Positions 1 through 6,886 of a stretch of DNA of 18,619 nt are shown one piece after another (the first letter of the stretch is position 1; each line of letters begins with the position of its first letter). Origin of the DNA: Kocuria sp. (GTDB taxonomy: Bacteria; Actinomycetota; Actinomycetes; Actinomycetales; Micrococcaceae); contig NZ_JAUMTZ010000011.1 in assembly GCF_030530945.1 (NCBI RefSeq), positions 1 to 18,619 of the forward strand. Reading direction: 5' to 3'. The notes under the pieces are model-generated. The model was not told where the DNA came from, ran no database searches, and saw only the letters and a program-made list of their open reading frames with translations. Position numbers and translations under genes: made by a program.

Positions 1-213
1 CTCGTCGTCGTCCTCGGCGAAGACGGTGAGGGGGGTGACCTCGTCGTAGGCGTCGTAGAGGGCCTCCTCGTAGGACTCGAAGGAGTTCGCGATGGCCAGG
101 TAGGCGCCGTCCACCGAGGGGTCGTCGTCGGAACGACGGTTGGCGGCGGCGGCGAGGTGTTCTTCCAGGGCGTTGACGAGCGCTTGCAGTGCTGCGCGAG
201 GATCGGTGCTCAT
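1..213 (-). CDS. Small acidic conserved actinobacterial protein (3' end outside window)
   Basis: The visible 71 residues begin MSTDPRAALQALVNALEEHL and run off the left edge without a stop. The N-terminal 25 residues look like an amphipathic helix. Later residues are rich in Asp and Glu (SYEEALYDAYDE, ending in an EDDDE tract), so the protein is soluble and strongly acidic. Similar short proteins occur in Micrococcaceae, and from memory some are labelled primosomal protein; nothing visible here supports that function. The ATG at 211-213 has no Shine-Dalgarno sequence, but a -10-like TAACGT lies 7 nt upstream, so the mRNA may be leaderless. It is divergent from the DUF5703 gene, sharing a spacer of about 40 bp. 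Confidence 0.75.
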   Translation of the reverse strand, partial: MSTDPRAALQALVNALEEHLAAAANRRSDDDPSVDGAYLAIANSFESYEEALYDAYDEVTPLTVFAEDDDE

Positions 214-220
214 GGGGTAG

Positions 221-226
221 ACGTTA
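221..226 (-). promoter_or_regulatory. -10-like hexamer TAACGT for a probably leaderless transcript
   Basis: On the minus strand TAACGT is followed by 7 nt (CTACCCC) and then the ATG of the left-edge gene. This is the distance from a -10 box to a transcription start, so the start codon may be the first transcribed codon. No good -35 box and no ribosome binding site are visible. Confidence 0.4.
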
Positions 227-252
227 GTCGCTGTGGGAGCAGAATGGGAGCG

Positions 253-498
253 ATGAGAGAACAACGCCTGAAGCACACATCGGTGACCGGCCATCCCACC
301 ATGACGGGACGGGACGAGCGCTACGAGTACCTGTCCCTCACGGTGGACCCGCGGGAGAAGCTGGCGGACGCCCGCACCCGGGTGAAGGAGCACGCCGAGT
401 ACGGCAAGTGGGAGCTCATGCGCTCGGCGGTGCTCTACGGCGGCGCCCGGCGCTACGTCCTGCGGCGGCGCATCATGCGGGTGGAGCGCACGTTCTGA
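253..498 (+). CDS. DUF5703 family protein
   Basis: This 81-residue basic protein has the core RYEYLSLTVDPRE, then HAEYGKWELMRSAVLYGG, then an Arg-rich tail ending VERTF. The pattern (YEYL, EYGxWEL, xLYxGGxRR, IxRVxRT) matches the small actinobacterial family called DUF5703, whose function is unknown. The C-terminal run of arginines suggests RNA or DNA binding, but that is inference. Starts at 244 (GGGAG 4 nt upstream), 253 and 301 are all in frame. 253 is preferred because MREQ-like N-termini are usual, but the SD sequence is nearer 244. A hairpin follows the stop at once, so it is probably monocistronic. Confidence 0.75.
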   Translation: MREQRLKHTSVTGHPTMTGRDERYEYLSLTVDPREKLADARTRVKEHAEYGKWELMRSAVLYGGARRYVLRRRIMRVERTF

Positions 499-513
499 GC
501 CCCGCGCCGGGGC
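499..513 (+). terminator. Short GC hairpin directly after the DUF5703 stop
   Basis: GCCCCG-CGC-CGGGGC is a perfect 6-bp stem with a 3-nt loop, starting 1 nt after the TGA. No T tract follows. It sits between convergent genes and may terminate the plus-strand transcript. Confidence 0.4.
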
Positions 514-588
514 AGCGCAGACCGCCCCCGCCCCCCGGGTCCGGTGGCTGGGATCCGGGTGGTCCACCTGGAACGCAGGGCGGGCGGC

Positions 589-1773
589 TCAACCGGTGAC
601 CGGCCCCAGCAGGGAGGTCGCGGTGGCGGCGTGGACGGACTCCTCGTCCGAGGGGTGGTACATCCCGGCGAGCACGTCCCGGTAGAGCCGCTCCAGTTCG
701 GAGCCACTGCGGTACTGCGCCCCGCCCGAGGCCCGCAGCGCGAGGTCCACCACCTGGCGCGCCGCCTCCGTGGCGCGGTGCTTCACGCCGGAGAAGAGGA
801 TGAACCAGCGCTGCCCGTGGGCCACCTCCCGGTCCGTGCCCAGGGCGTCCACGTCCCCGCACAGCTGCCGCAGCTGCAGCTCCACGCCGTCCCGCAGCAC
901 CCCCGCGCGGGCGATGTGGCGGCGGATGTCCGGGTCGTCCGAGTAGGGCGCGTCCTTCGCGAGCGAGTGCCGGGAGCCCACGACCTCCACCGCCACGTCC
1001 AGGGCGCGGTCCGCGATCCCGGTGTAGACCGCGGCGAGCAGCAGCTCGAAGCACCCGAAGATCCCCCACACCACGGGGTCAGGGTTCGGCCCCACGGGCG
1101 TGGTGGTCAGCAGGTCCGCCTCCCGCAGCAGCGCACCGTCCAGCACGGTGGTGCAGGACTGCGAGGCCCGCATCCCCAGCGCGTCCCAGTCCGCGCGGGT
1201 CTCCACACCGGGCACCGGGTCCCCGTGGTGCTCCCGGGTGAGCAGACCGACCACGAGCCGCGCGGCGTCGTCGTCCCCCGGGGTGCGCGCGTGGACGAGC
1301 AGGCGCGTCCAGCGCGGGGACAGGGACGTGAAGATCTTGGTGCCGTGCAGCCGCCAGCCCCCGTCCGTGGGCTCCGCGCGGGTCACGGCGTCGAAGAGCA
1401 CCGAGTCGTTGCCCGCCTCCGAGATCCCGAACGCGAACGCGTGCCCGGCCACGGCGTCCTCGAAGAGCCGCTGTGCGCGCCCGTCGCCGCGCAGGTGCAG
1501 GGTGTAGCCGATCCCCACGATCACGTGGTGCATGTTGATGCCCAGCGCGGTGGCGGGTGCGGCCGTGGCGAGCCGGCGCTGCGCACGGGCTGCCTGCTCC
1601 AGGCTGAAGCCCAGCCCGCCGAACTCCTCCGGCACGAGCATGCGCAGGTAGCCGACCTCGCGCAGCGCGGCGAAGTCCTCCTCGAAGAACCGGTTCTCCC
1701 GGTCGGTCTGGGCGGCCCGGCCGCGGATCTCCGCCAGCAGGGAATCGGGCAGCAGCTCGGTCACGGGGTCCAT
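589..1773 (-). CDS. Acyl-CoA dehydrogenase-fold flavoprotein
   Basis: This is 394 residues, usual for the acyl-CoA dehydrogenase superfamily. The N-terminal helical domain contains VPEEFGGLGFSLEQ (about 48-60). The middle beta domain has FGISEAGNDSV (about 115-125), GTKIFTS (144-150) and ALGMRASQS (198-206). The C-terminal helical domain has ASGGAQYRSGSELERLYRDV (348-367). These features indicate an FAD-dependent acyl-CoA dehydrogenase or a related flavin monooxygenase of the DszC type. The canonical catalytic Glu region (YEGTSE in classical enzymes) is replaced by GMYHPSDEESVH (370-381), so dehydrogenase activity is not assured. The start is supported by AAAGGA 8 nt upstream of the ATG. It lies 127 bp downstream of the M20 peptidase on the same strand. 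Substrate unknown. Confidence 0.88.
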   Translation of the reverse strand: MDPVTELLPDSLLAEIRGRAAQTDRENRFFEEDFAALREVGYLRMLVPEEFGGLGFSLEQAARAQRRLATAAPATALGINMHHVIVGIGYTLHLRGDGRAQRLFEDAVAGHAFAFGISEAGNDSVLFDAVTRAEPTDGGWRLHGTKIFTSLSPRWTRLLVHARTPGDDDAARLVVGLLTREHHGDPVPGVETRADWDALGMRASQSCTTVLDGALLREADLLTTTPVGPNPDPVVWGIFGCFELLLAAVYTGIADRALDVAVEVVGSRHSLAKDAPYSDDPDIRRHIARAGVLRDGVELQLRQLCGDVDALGTDREVAHGQRWFILFSGVKHRATEAARQVVDLALRASGGAQYRSGSELERLYRDVLAGMYHPSDEESVHAATATSLLGPVTG

Positions 1774-1796
1774 CTCACGGTCCTTTCGGAAGGGGG

Positions 1797-1844
1797 CGAC
1801 GACGCCGCCCGCTCGGGGCGCGCCGCCGGGGGCGGTCGTCGTCG
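1797..1844 (-). terminator. Imperfect inverted repeat between the M20 peptidase and acyl-CoA dehydrogenase genes
   Basis: The arm 1797-1810 (CGACGACGCCGCCC) pairs with 1830-1844 with a single bulged base, leaving a 19-nt GC-rich loop. It lies in the 127-bp gap after the M20 stop. It could be a terminator, an attenuator between the two genes, or chance in GC-rich DNA. No T tract follows. Confidence 0.35.
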
Positions 1845-1900
1845 GGGGCGGGCGCGGCCGGTGGCGGCGGTGTGCGGGGACGGCCGGGGACGCGCGGCGC

Positions 1901-3220
1901 TCAGTAGGTGCGCAGCAGCCGGTCCAGCACGCGGGAGCCGAACTCGAGCGACGCCACGGGGACGCGCTCGTCCACCCCGTGGAACATGCCGGTGAAGTCC
2001 AGCCCGTCCGGCAGCTGCAGGGGCACGAAGCCGTACCCGGTGATGCCCAGGGTGGACAGCGACTTGTTGTCGGTGCCGGCGCCCAGCATGTAGGGCAGCA
2101 CCACGGCGTCCGGGTCCTCGGCGGCGAGCGCGTCCACCATGGCGTCCACCACGTTGCCGGAGAACGGGACCTCCAGGGCGATGTCCTCGAACTCCGCCTC
2201 GATGCGGACCTTCTCCCCCGCGAGCTCCTGCAACGTGGCGAGCACGTGCTCCTTCTGCTCTGGCAGGAAGCGCACGTCCACCGCGCCCTCGGCGGATCCG
2301 GGGATCACGTTCGTCTTGTACCCGCCGTCCAGCACGGTGGGGTTGGAGGTGTTCTGCAGGGTGGCACCCACGAAGCGGGCCACGTCCCCGAGCTCGCGCA
2401 GCAGCTTCTGGGGGTTCTGCGGGTCGAACTCCACGCCGGTGAGCTCCGTGACCTCGTCCAGGAACGCCCGGGTGGTCTTGGTCAGCTCCACGGGCCACGT
2501 GTACTCGCCGATGTTCGCCATGGCCCGGGAGAGGGTGGTGACGGCGTTGTCCTCGTGCAGCCCGGAGCCGTGGCCCGCCTGGCCCTGCGCGTGGAGCCTG
2601 AGCCACATCAGGCCCTTCTCCGCGGTCTGCAGCAGGTACGCCCGGCGCCCGCCGATGGTCGTGGAGTAGCCGCCCACCTCGCTCAGCGCATCCGTGACGC
2701 CCTCGAAGACCTCGGGGTGCTCGTGCACCATGAACTTGGAGCCGTAGCGCATCCCGGCCTCCTCGTCCGCGAAGAACCCGAAGACGATGTCGCGCTTCGG
2801 CACGGCCCCGGTGCGGCGCATGTGCCGCAGGACGGACAGCATCATGGCGTCCATGTCCTTCATGTCCACGGCGCCGCGGCCCCAGATCATCCCGTCCCGC
2901 ACCTCCGCGGCGAAGGGGTCCACGGACCAGTCCCGGGCCATCGCGGGCACCACGTCCAGGTGGCCGTGCACCAGCAGCGCGTCCGCCGTGGGGTCTGAGC
3001 CCTCCAGCCGCGTGAACACGTTGGCGCGGCCGGGTGCGGACTCGAAGTACCGCGTCTCCAGTCCCACCTCCTCGATCAGTGCCGCCACGTGCTCGGCGGC
3101 CTGGCGCTCGCCCTTGGCCTCCCCGCTGGAGAAGTTGGAGGTGTCGAAGCGGATGAGCTCCCGGCAGATCCGGGCGGTCTCCCCCTCGGGGGTGGAGGTG
3201 GTCTCGGTGTGCTGCGTCAT
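1901..3220 (-). CDS. M20 family metallopeptidase / dipeptidase-like hydrolase
   Basis: This is 439 residues, the usual length for M20/M25/M40 di-zinc hydrolases (dipeptidases, carboxypeptidases, deacylases). Zinc and catalytic motifs are intact: HGHLDVVP with His87 and Asp89, GRGAVDMKD with bridging Asp119, ADEEAG with general base Glu153 and ligand Glu154, LSEVGG with Glu181, and MFHGVDERV with His414. The dimerisation lid domain (about 200-320) includes AGHGSGLHEDNAV. There is no signal peptide, so it is cytoplasmic. The family cleaves small peptides or N-acyl amino acids; the substrate cannot be read from the sequence. A GAGGAG sequence lies 10 nt before the ATG. It is divergent from the GNAT gene and upstream of the acyl-CoA dehydrogenase-fold gene. 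Confidence 0.93.
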   Translation of the reverse strand: MTQHTETTSTPEGETARICRELIRFDTSNFSSGEAKGERQAAEHVAALIEEVGLETRYFESAPGRANVFTRLEGSDPTADALLVHGHLDVVPAMARDWSVDPFAAEVRDGMIWGRGAVDMKDMDAMMLSVLRHMRRTGAVPKRDIVFGFFADEEAGMRYGSKFMVHEHPEVFEGVTDALSEVGGYSTTIGGRRAYLLQTAEKGLMWLRLHAQGQAGHGSGLHEDNAVTTLSRAMANIGEYTWPVELTKTTRAFLDEVTELTGVEFDPQNPQKLLRELGDVARFVGATLQNTSNPTVLDGGYKTNVIPGSAEGAVDVRFLPEQKEHVLATLQELAGEKVRIEAEFEDIALEVPFSGNVVDAMVDALAAEDPDAVVLPYMLGAGTDNKSLSTLGITGYGFVPLQLPDGLDFTGMFHGVDERVPVASLEFGSRVLDRLLRTY

Positions 3221-3279
3221 GGTGCTCGCTCTCCTCGCTGCCGCGGTGGGGGCCGTCTCCCGCGCGCCGCGGGCGCCCC

Positions 3280-3291
3280 ACCGTCCACGGT
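3280..3291. promoter_or_regulatory. Palindrome ACCGT-CC-ACGGT in a divergent promoter region
   Basis: This short perfect inverted repeat lies between the divergent M20 and GNAT genes. Its right half overlaps a minus-strand -10-like TACCGT (3287-3292) that could serve the M20 gene, so it could be an operator. No regulator can be assigned. Confidence 0.3.
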
Positions 3292-3300
3292 AGCCCTCCC

Positions 3301-3329
3301 GTGGACTTGCCGGGCTTCTCGGTTACCCT
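3301..3329 (+). promoter_or_regulatory. Possible promoter of the GNAT gene
   Basis: A -35-like GTGGAC (3301-3306) and a -10-like TACCCT (3324-3329) are separated by 17 nt. This would start transcription near 3336 and give a leader of about 40 nt with a GGGAGG ribosome binding site. Both boxes deviate from consensus. Confidence 0.35.
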
Positions 3330-3376
3330 GAGTGGCACGTACGAGTTCGTTCCCCAACGCCCCGTGGGAGGCCACG

Positions 3377-3880
3377 ATGACTGGAAACATCACCCTGATC
3401 GCCCGGACCGTGCCCAGCACGCGGGAGGCCACGGCCCCCAGCCGTCCGGTGACCCGCGAGGACTCCGCGACACTGGCCCAGCTGCTGCGCGAGGCCTACG
3501 GCTCCGCGGCCACGGGTTCCCAGGAGCAGGCCGAGACCATGGTCCAGGACGCCCTGGAGGGCGCCTTCGGCCCGTTCCTCGCGGAGCAGTCGCGGCTGGT
3601 GGAGGACGAGAACGGCAACCCCGTGGCCGCGGCCATGGTGCTCGAGCGCCGCACGGACTCACACCTGCCGGACGCCCCCTACCTCTTCGAGCTCTTCACG
3701 GCGTCGTCCCACCGCCGCCGCGGGCTCGCCGAGCAGCTGGTGCGCAGCGTCATGGCGTCCCTGCACGAGAACGGGTACGAGGAGGTTTGCGTACGCATCC
3801 CCGAGGACAACGCCGCGGCACTGGCCCTCTACCTCACGCTCGACTTCAACCGCTGGACGCCGGAGCACGACGAGCTCTGA
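3377..3880 (+). CDS. GNAT family N-acetyltransferase
   Basis: This 167-residue protein carries the acetyl-CoA binding signature of GNAT motif A: FTASSHRRRGLAEQLVRSVM (about 107-126), with the Q/RxxGxA-type pyrophosphate loop RRRGLA. A typical motif B follows, with an Asn and Tyr pair (EDNAAALALYLTLDF, about 143-157) at the end of the fold. Residues 23-75 form the variable acceptor-binding part. The acceptor (amine, antibiotic or protein N-terminus) is unknown. The start at 3377 has GGGAGG 5 nt upstream. An in-frame GTG at 3332 would add 15 residues but has no ribosome binding site. It converges on the PPOX-fold gene with only 15 bp between stop codons. Confidence 0.88.
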   Translation: MTGNITLIARTVPSTREATAPSRPVTREDSATLAQLLREAYGSAATGSQEQAETMVQDALEGAFGPFLAEQSRLVEDENGNPVAAAMVLERRTDSHLPDAPYLFELFTASSHRRRGLAEQLVRSVMASLHENGYEEVCVRIPEDNAAALALYLTLDFNRWTPEHDEL

Positions 3881-3898
3881 GCCCACCGGCGCGGCTCA
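3878..3898. terminator. Small inverted repeat in which the two convergent stop codons pair
   Basis: TGAGCC (3878-3883) and GGCTCA (3893-3898) form a 6-bp stem with a 9-nt loop. The first arm holds the TGA of the GNAT gene and the second the TGA (as TCA) of the PPOX-fold gene. The stem is weak, so termination here is uncertain. Confidence 0.3.
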
Positions 3899-4342
3899 GC
3901 GCAGGCTGAGCTCCTCGCGGACCGGAGGTTGGGCGCCCACGTCCGTGTGGAGCGCCCACCGCACCGTGACCTCCACCAGACGCAGGCTGTCCGGGTCGCG
4001 GGTGTCCGTGGAGCCGGGGTGCTGGGCCTCCAGGGTCTGCGCCGCACCGGCGGCCTCGGAGCCCTCCAGCACGCGGGCCTCCCCCTCCAGCTGCACCTCG
4101 TCCGTGGTTCCCCGCATCACCACCATGGAGATCCGCGGGTCCGCCGTGATGTTGGAGACCTTGCGGGACGCGACGTTGGCGCCGAACACGATCCGTCCCG
4201 CGTCCGTGGCCGCCACGCGGATGTAGGCGGACTCGGGATGTCCGGTGCCGCTGTTGCTGGCCACCACCGCCGCCCCGGCGGCACGCACGTGCTCCACCAG
4301 CCACCGCCCGTGCTCGTTCAGGTTGTTCCCCAGCTCCACCAT
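3896..4342 (-). CDS. Pyridoxamine 5'-phosphate oxidase-fold flavin protein
   Basis: This 148-residue protein has the split-barrel PPOX pattern: a helix (NLNEHGRWLVEHV), a strand AAVVASN with a following ESAYIRVAA strand, then GANVASRKVSNITADPRISM (about 54-73), where the SRK region usually contacts the flavin phosphate, then DEVQLEGEARVLEG (81-94). Members bind FMN or F420, or are non-catalytic relatives. It is too short and too divergent to be PdxH itself. The ATG at 4342 has AGGGG 6 nt upstream; an in-frame upstream start at 4420 would add 26 poorly conserved residues. It is convergent with the GNAT gene, and the SRAP gene lies 93 bp upstream on the same strand. Confidence 0.8.
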   Translation of the reverse strand: MVELGNNLNEHGRWLVEHVRAAGAAVVASNSGTGHPESAYIRVAATDAGRIVFGANVASRKVSNITADPRISMVVMRGTTDEVQLEGEARVLEGSEAAGAAQTLEAQHPGSTDTRDPDSLRLVEVTVRWALHTDVGAQPPVREELSLR

Positions 4343-4435
4343 GACAGCCCCTGTTCCGCGCGCGTGCGCGCGCCCTCGTCCGACACGGTCCACTGTAGGG
4401 GCGGCGCCCCCGTTAGTCACCGGGGCGCACGCGTC

Positions 4436-5257
4436 TCAGAGCGGCAGCGTGGACAGGGGCTCCACCAGGTGTGGCCCCTGCGAGGCCACGGACCCCACCT
4501 CCGGGCCCACGGGGTGCATGCGCCACTGCGCGGCCACCACCAGGGACTGCTGGGCGGCCCGGTCCACGAGTGCCCGCGTCCGCTCCCTGTCCCGGTCCGG
4601 GGTGATCCACTCCCGCGCGAACTGCTCGCCCATGCCCACAGGCAGCCGGTCGTGCAGGGCGCCGAGGGCCGCGAGGTGCGGGTCCTCGTCCTGCGCGGAC
4701 GGTGCCGCGCGCGTGAGGATGGAGCACGAGAGCAGCCAGCGGGCGGCGTCGTCGCTCTCGGGGTGCTTTCCGGGTCTCGTCTGCTCCGCGCGCGCGGCGT
4801 CCGCGGCGTGGTCGGGCACGCGCCACCACTCGTAGATGCCGGCGAACCAGATCGGGGAGCCGTCCTCCGGGTGCACGAACCAGGGCTGCTTCCTGCCCCG
4901 CCCGGAGTCCGGGGCCTTCCACTCGTAGTAGCCGTCCGCGGGAACGGCGCAGCGGCGCGCCACGACCGCCGAGCGGAACGAGGGCTTCTCCGTGACGGTC
5001 TCGGAGCGGGCGTTGAACATCCTGGACCCCACCGTGATGTCCTTGGCCCACGGGGGGACGAGTCCCCAGCGGGCCGCGTGCAGCTCGGGGAGCAGCTGGC
5101 CCTCCTCGCCCAGGCGCTCCAGCAGCACCGGCACGGTGTGGGTGGGGGCCACGTTCCAGTTCGGGCCCACGGCGTCCCCCACGGACTCGTCCACGCGGGC
5201 GTCGAAGGGCAGCGCCAGCTGCCCGGGGGTCCTGGCGACCACGTACCGTCCGCACAT
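4436..5257 (-). CDS. SRAP domain protein (YedK/HMCES type DNA-protein crosslink factor)
   Basis: This is 273 residues. The protein starts MCGRYVV; after Met removal Cys2 is the residue that covalently traps abasic sites in single-stranded DNA. Other family motifs are present: NWNVAPTH (33-40), RWGLVPPWAKD (63-72), FNARSET (81-87), DGYYEW with catalytic Glu112 (108-113), and LHDRLPV with His202 (201-207), where most relatives read HxRMP. The family protects abasic sites and is often linked to the SOS response. The segment around 147-170, rich in Ala, Asp and Arg, is an insertion. The start is fixed by Cys2 and by GGAGGAG 6 nt upstream. The lipoate ligase-family gene ends 24 bp upstream on the same strand, so co-transcription is likely, though no functional link is obvious. 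Confidence 0.95.
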   Translation of the reverse strand: MCGRYVVARTPGQLALPFDARVDESVGDAVGPNWNVAPTHTVPVLLERLGEEGQLLPELHAARWGLVPPWAKDITVGSRMFNARSETVTEKPSFRSAVVARRCAVPADGYYEWKAPDSGRGRKQPWFVHPEDGSPIWFAGIYEWWRVPDHAADAARAEQTRPGKHPESDDAARWLLSCSILTRAAPSAQDEDPHLAALGALHDRLPVGMGEQFAREWITPDRDRERTRALVDRAAQQSLVVAAQWRMHPVGPEVGSVASQGPHLVEPLSTLPL

Positions 5258-5281
5258 CGCGTGCTCCTCCCCGTCCCGCGC

Positions 5282-6010
5282 TCAGCCCGCGGCCGGGGCG
5301 CTCACGTGGCCGTGGCCCATGTAGGTGGCGTAGCGGTCGTAGACGTCCAGCAGCGCGGCCTCGACCTCGGCCACGGTGGTCCCGGGCCGCACGTCCGCCA
5401 CGCACCCCGCGGTGGAGGGCTCCCACGGGATCCCGAGGCACGCGTAGACGTCCTCCAGCACCCCGCGCAGCGGCTCCGCCTCCTCGACCACCAGGACGGT
5501 GGAGAAGTACCAGGCACCGGCCACCACGCGCTGCGCGGTTCCGGCGAGCTTCACGGGACGCCGCGGGTCCGCGGCCGTGCCCGGTGCGTGAACGCTGTAC
5601 TCCCCCGCGCAGTACTCCCCGGGGATCTCCCCCACCTGCGCGGGGATCTCCAGCTCCTCCAGCGCCGCCACGACCATGTCCCCGAACAGCCGGTAGCGGT
5701 CCTTGATGCCGGTCTTGGGGTCCGGGTCCGGCTCCACGTGGTCGATCACCAGGCAGCCGCCGTGGTACGCCGCCGCGCGACCGCCGACCCGGCGCACGAG
5801 CGGGGTGAACGCGGCGTCGAGCGCGGCCCGGCGGGCACGCACAAAACCGGGGTTCAGCTCGTCCCGGCGCCCGAAGGCCACCGTGGGCCGGGGCTGGTAC
5901 ACCCGCAGGACGGGTTCGGTGGCGCCGCCGCGGGCGGCGTCCAGGAGGGTGAGGGCGCGGCGGTAGTCCTGCTCGGCGCCCAGGGACTCGCGCTGACGTA
6001 TGAGTTTCAT
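5282..6010 (-). CDS. Lipoate-protein ligase A / octanoyltransferase family protein
   Basis: This 242-residue protein has the biotin/lipoate ligase fold: YQPRPTVAFGRRDELNPGF (38-56), the modified substrate loop RRVGGRAAAYHGGCLVID (73-90) in place of the usual RRxSGGGAVYHD, EYCAGEYSV (132-140), and VKLAGTAQRV with the conserved Lys154. The lysine contacts the lipoyl-AMP or octanoyl group. Cys134 in EYCAGEY could act as an acyl acceptor as in LipM-type enzymes; that is inference. Ligase, octanoyltransferase and amidotransferase cannot be told apart here. The ATG at 6010 lacks a ribosome binding site and is preceded by a -10-like TAGAGT, so the transcript may start at or near the codon. It is probably co-transcribed with the SRAP gene downstream. 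Confidence 0.85.
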   Translation of the reverse strand: MKLIRQRESLGAEQDYRRALTLLDAARGGATEPVLRVYQPRPTVAFGRRDELNPGFVRARRAALDAAFTPLVRRVGGRAAAYHGGCLVIDHVEPDPDPKTGIKDRYRLFGDMVVAALEELEIPAQVGEIPGEYCAGEYSVHAPGTAADPRRPVKLAGTAQRVVAGAWYFSTVLVVEEAEPLRGVLEDVYACLGIPWEPSTAGCVADVRPGTTVAEVEAALLDVYDRYATYMGHGHVSAPAAG

Positions 6011-6020
6011 GCTGGCGCCA

Positions 6021-6026
6021 ACTCTA
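6021..6026 (-). promoter_or_regulatory. -10-like TAGAGT just upstream of the lipoate ligase-family gene
   Basis: On the minus strand TAGAGT is followed by 10 nt (TGGCGCCAGC) and the ATG. This implies a leader of only about 0-4 nt. No -35 match and no Shine-Dalgarno sequence are visible. Confidence 0.35.
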
Positions 6027-6097
6027 GACCAGCCGGGCCGCGCACCACCGGCGCCACCCGCGGGGAGCACGCACCACGGGCGACGCCGCCGCCCGCC

Positions 6098-6532
6098 TCA
6101 GACGCCGGAGGCCGCCAGGCGCGGGGTCGCCGACGCCGCGGAGCGCTCCCCCGCGCCGGTCACCGGTCGCCGGGTCGTGGTGACGGGCCCGTGAGCGGCC
6201 GCCGCGACGATCGCGGTCTTGAGGACGTGGTGGTCATCCAGCAGGTCGCGGGACTGGTTCAGCGGACTCAGTGCGCGGCACGTCCTGGTCACGCCCCCGC
6301 GGGGGACGTACCGGTTCACGCGGCGCACCGCGGCGTTCCAGCGCCTGCGTTGGTCGCGGGTCAGCTCCCTGCCCTCCAGCTCGTCCAGCCAGGCCATGGC
6401 CCCGGTGAAGACGCGGGTCACGAGCTCGCGCTCGAACGCCTCCACGGTTCCGGTGCCGCGCATCAGCCGGTTCAGCGCCGACAGCTCGGCCATCGACAGT
6501 GCGGATTTCACGGTGGATGCAGCACGCATCAT
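6098..6532 (-). CDS. Hypothetical protein, no recognised family
   Basis: This 144-residue basic protein is of no family I recognise. Residues 1-75 look helical, with alternating charged and hydrophobic residues (MAELSALNRLMRGTGTVEAF, then FERELVTRVFTGAMAWLDEL and LTRDQRRRWNAAVRRVNRYV). Residues 115-144 are a low-complexity tail of Thr, Arg, Ala and Gly, probably disordered. No signal peptide or membrane segment is present. The start at 6532 is chosen because AGGGGG lies 6 nt upstream; a second ATG follows at once at 6529, and the open frame upstream to 6616 has no ribosome binding site. It is followed 87 bp later by the lipoate ligase-family gene. It could be lineage-specific, and the coding call rests on the RBS and frame only. 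Confidence 0.55.
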   Translation of the reverse strand: MMRAASTVKSALSMAELSALNRLMRGTGTVEAFERELVTRVFTGAMAWLDELEGRELTRDQRRRWNAAVRRVNRYVPRGGVTRTCRALSPLNQSRDLLDDHHVLKTAIVAAAAHGPVTTTRRPVTGAGERSAASATPRLAASGV

Positions 6533-6712
6533 CACAAGCCCCCTATGACAGTCTTCCGCGGTGGCGGCACGGACGACCAGGCCCGCCGCGGTTGTCGATT
6601 GTGCCCCCGCCAGCACGGTGTTCCCCCCGGATCACCTGGGCGCTGGCGGGGTGCTTCTCCCCTTGCACCTCGATCGTAGCCACCGCGGCCGCGGCGATCA
6701 CAGTCGCACATT

Positions 6713-6838
6713 GGGGGACGGGACATGGGAATGTCCCCCGATCGGCGAGCACCGCAGGCAGCGCGACCCGGGGTGGAAGGGCGCATCCCGGGCGCGCGCC
6801 CGGGCGGCGTCGCCCCCCCGGTCCGCGGGATGGACCGG
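6713..6838. repeat. Cluster of three inverted repeats in the 383-bp spacer downstream of nrdF
   Basis: The spacer 6533-6915 holds no convincing gene. It contains GGGACAT-GGGA-ATGTCCC (6720-6737), with an alternative outer pairing of GGGGGAC (6713-6719) to GTCCCCC (6733-6739). It also contains an 18-bp perfect palindrome CCCGGGCGCGCGCCCGGG (6787-6804), and CCGGTCC-7 nt-GGACCGG (6818-6838). With the terminator at 6851-6886 this makes four hairpins in about 175 bp. They could be stacked 3' hairpins of the nrdF transcript, a leader for the hypothetical gene, or a structured RNA. Confidence 0.5.
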
Positions 6839-6850
6839 CGCGCAGAGAAC

Positions 6851-6886
6851 AGCGGCCCGCCACGGTGTGCACCGTGGCGGGCCGCT
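6851..6886 (-). terminator. Strong terminator of nrdF
   Basis: AGCGGCCCGCCACGGT (6851-6866) pairs perfectly with 6871-6886 around the 4-nt loop GTGC, giving a 16-bp stem. It begins 29 bp after the nrdF stop. On the minus strand the hairpin is followed by TGTTCTCTGCG, which is only mildly T-rich. Confidence 0.8.

Noticed and set aside
544..1995. 483-codon plus-strand open frame over the acyl-CoA dehydrogenase gene
   Set aside because: It is antisense to a gene with clear motifs, with no RBS or domain in its own frame.
1761..3338. 525-codon minus-strand frame offset from the M20 peptidase
   Set aside because: It is the neighbouring reading frame of the M20 gene; the zinc-site motifs appear only in the 1901-3220 frame.
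3929..6679. A very long plus-strand open frame (916 codons) opposite the PPOX, SRAP, lipoate and hypothetical genes
   Set aside because: It runs antisense across four genes with strong family motifs. Its translation is rich in His, Arg, Gly and Pro, as expected from the shadow of GC-rich coding sequence, and it has no recognisable domain.
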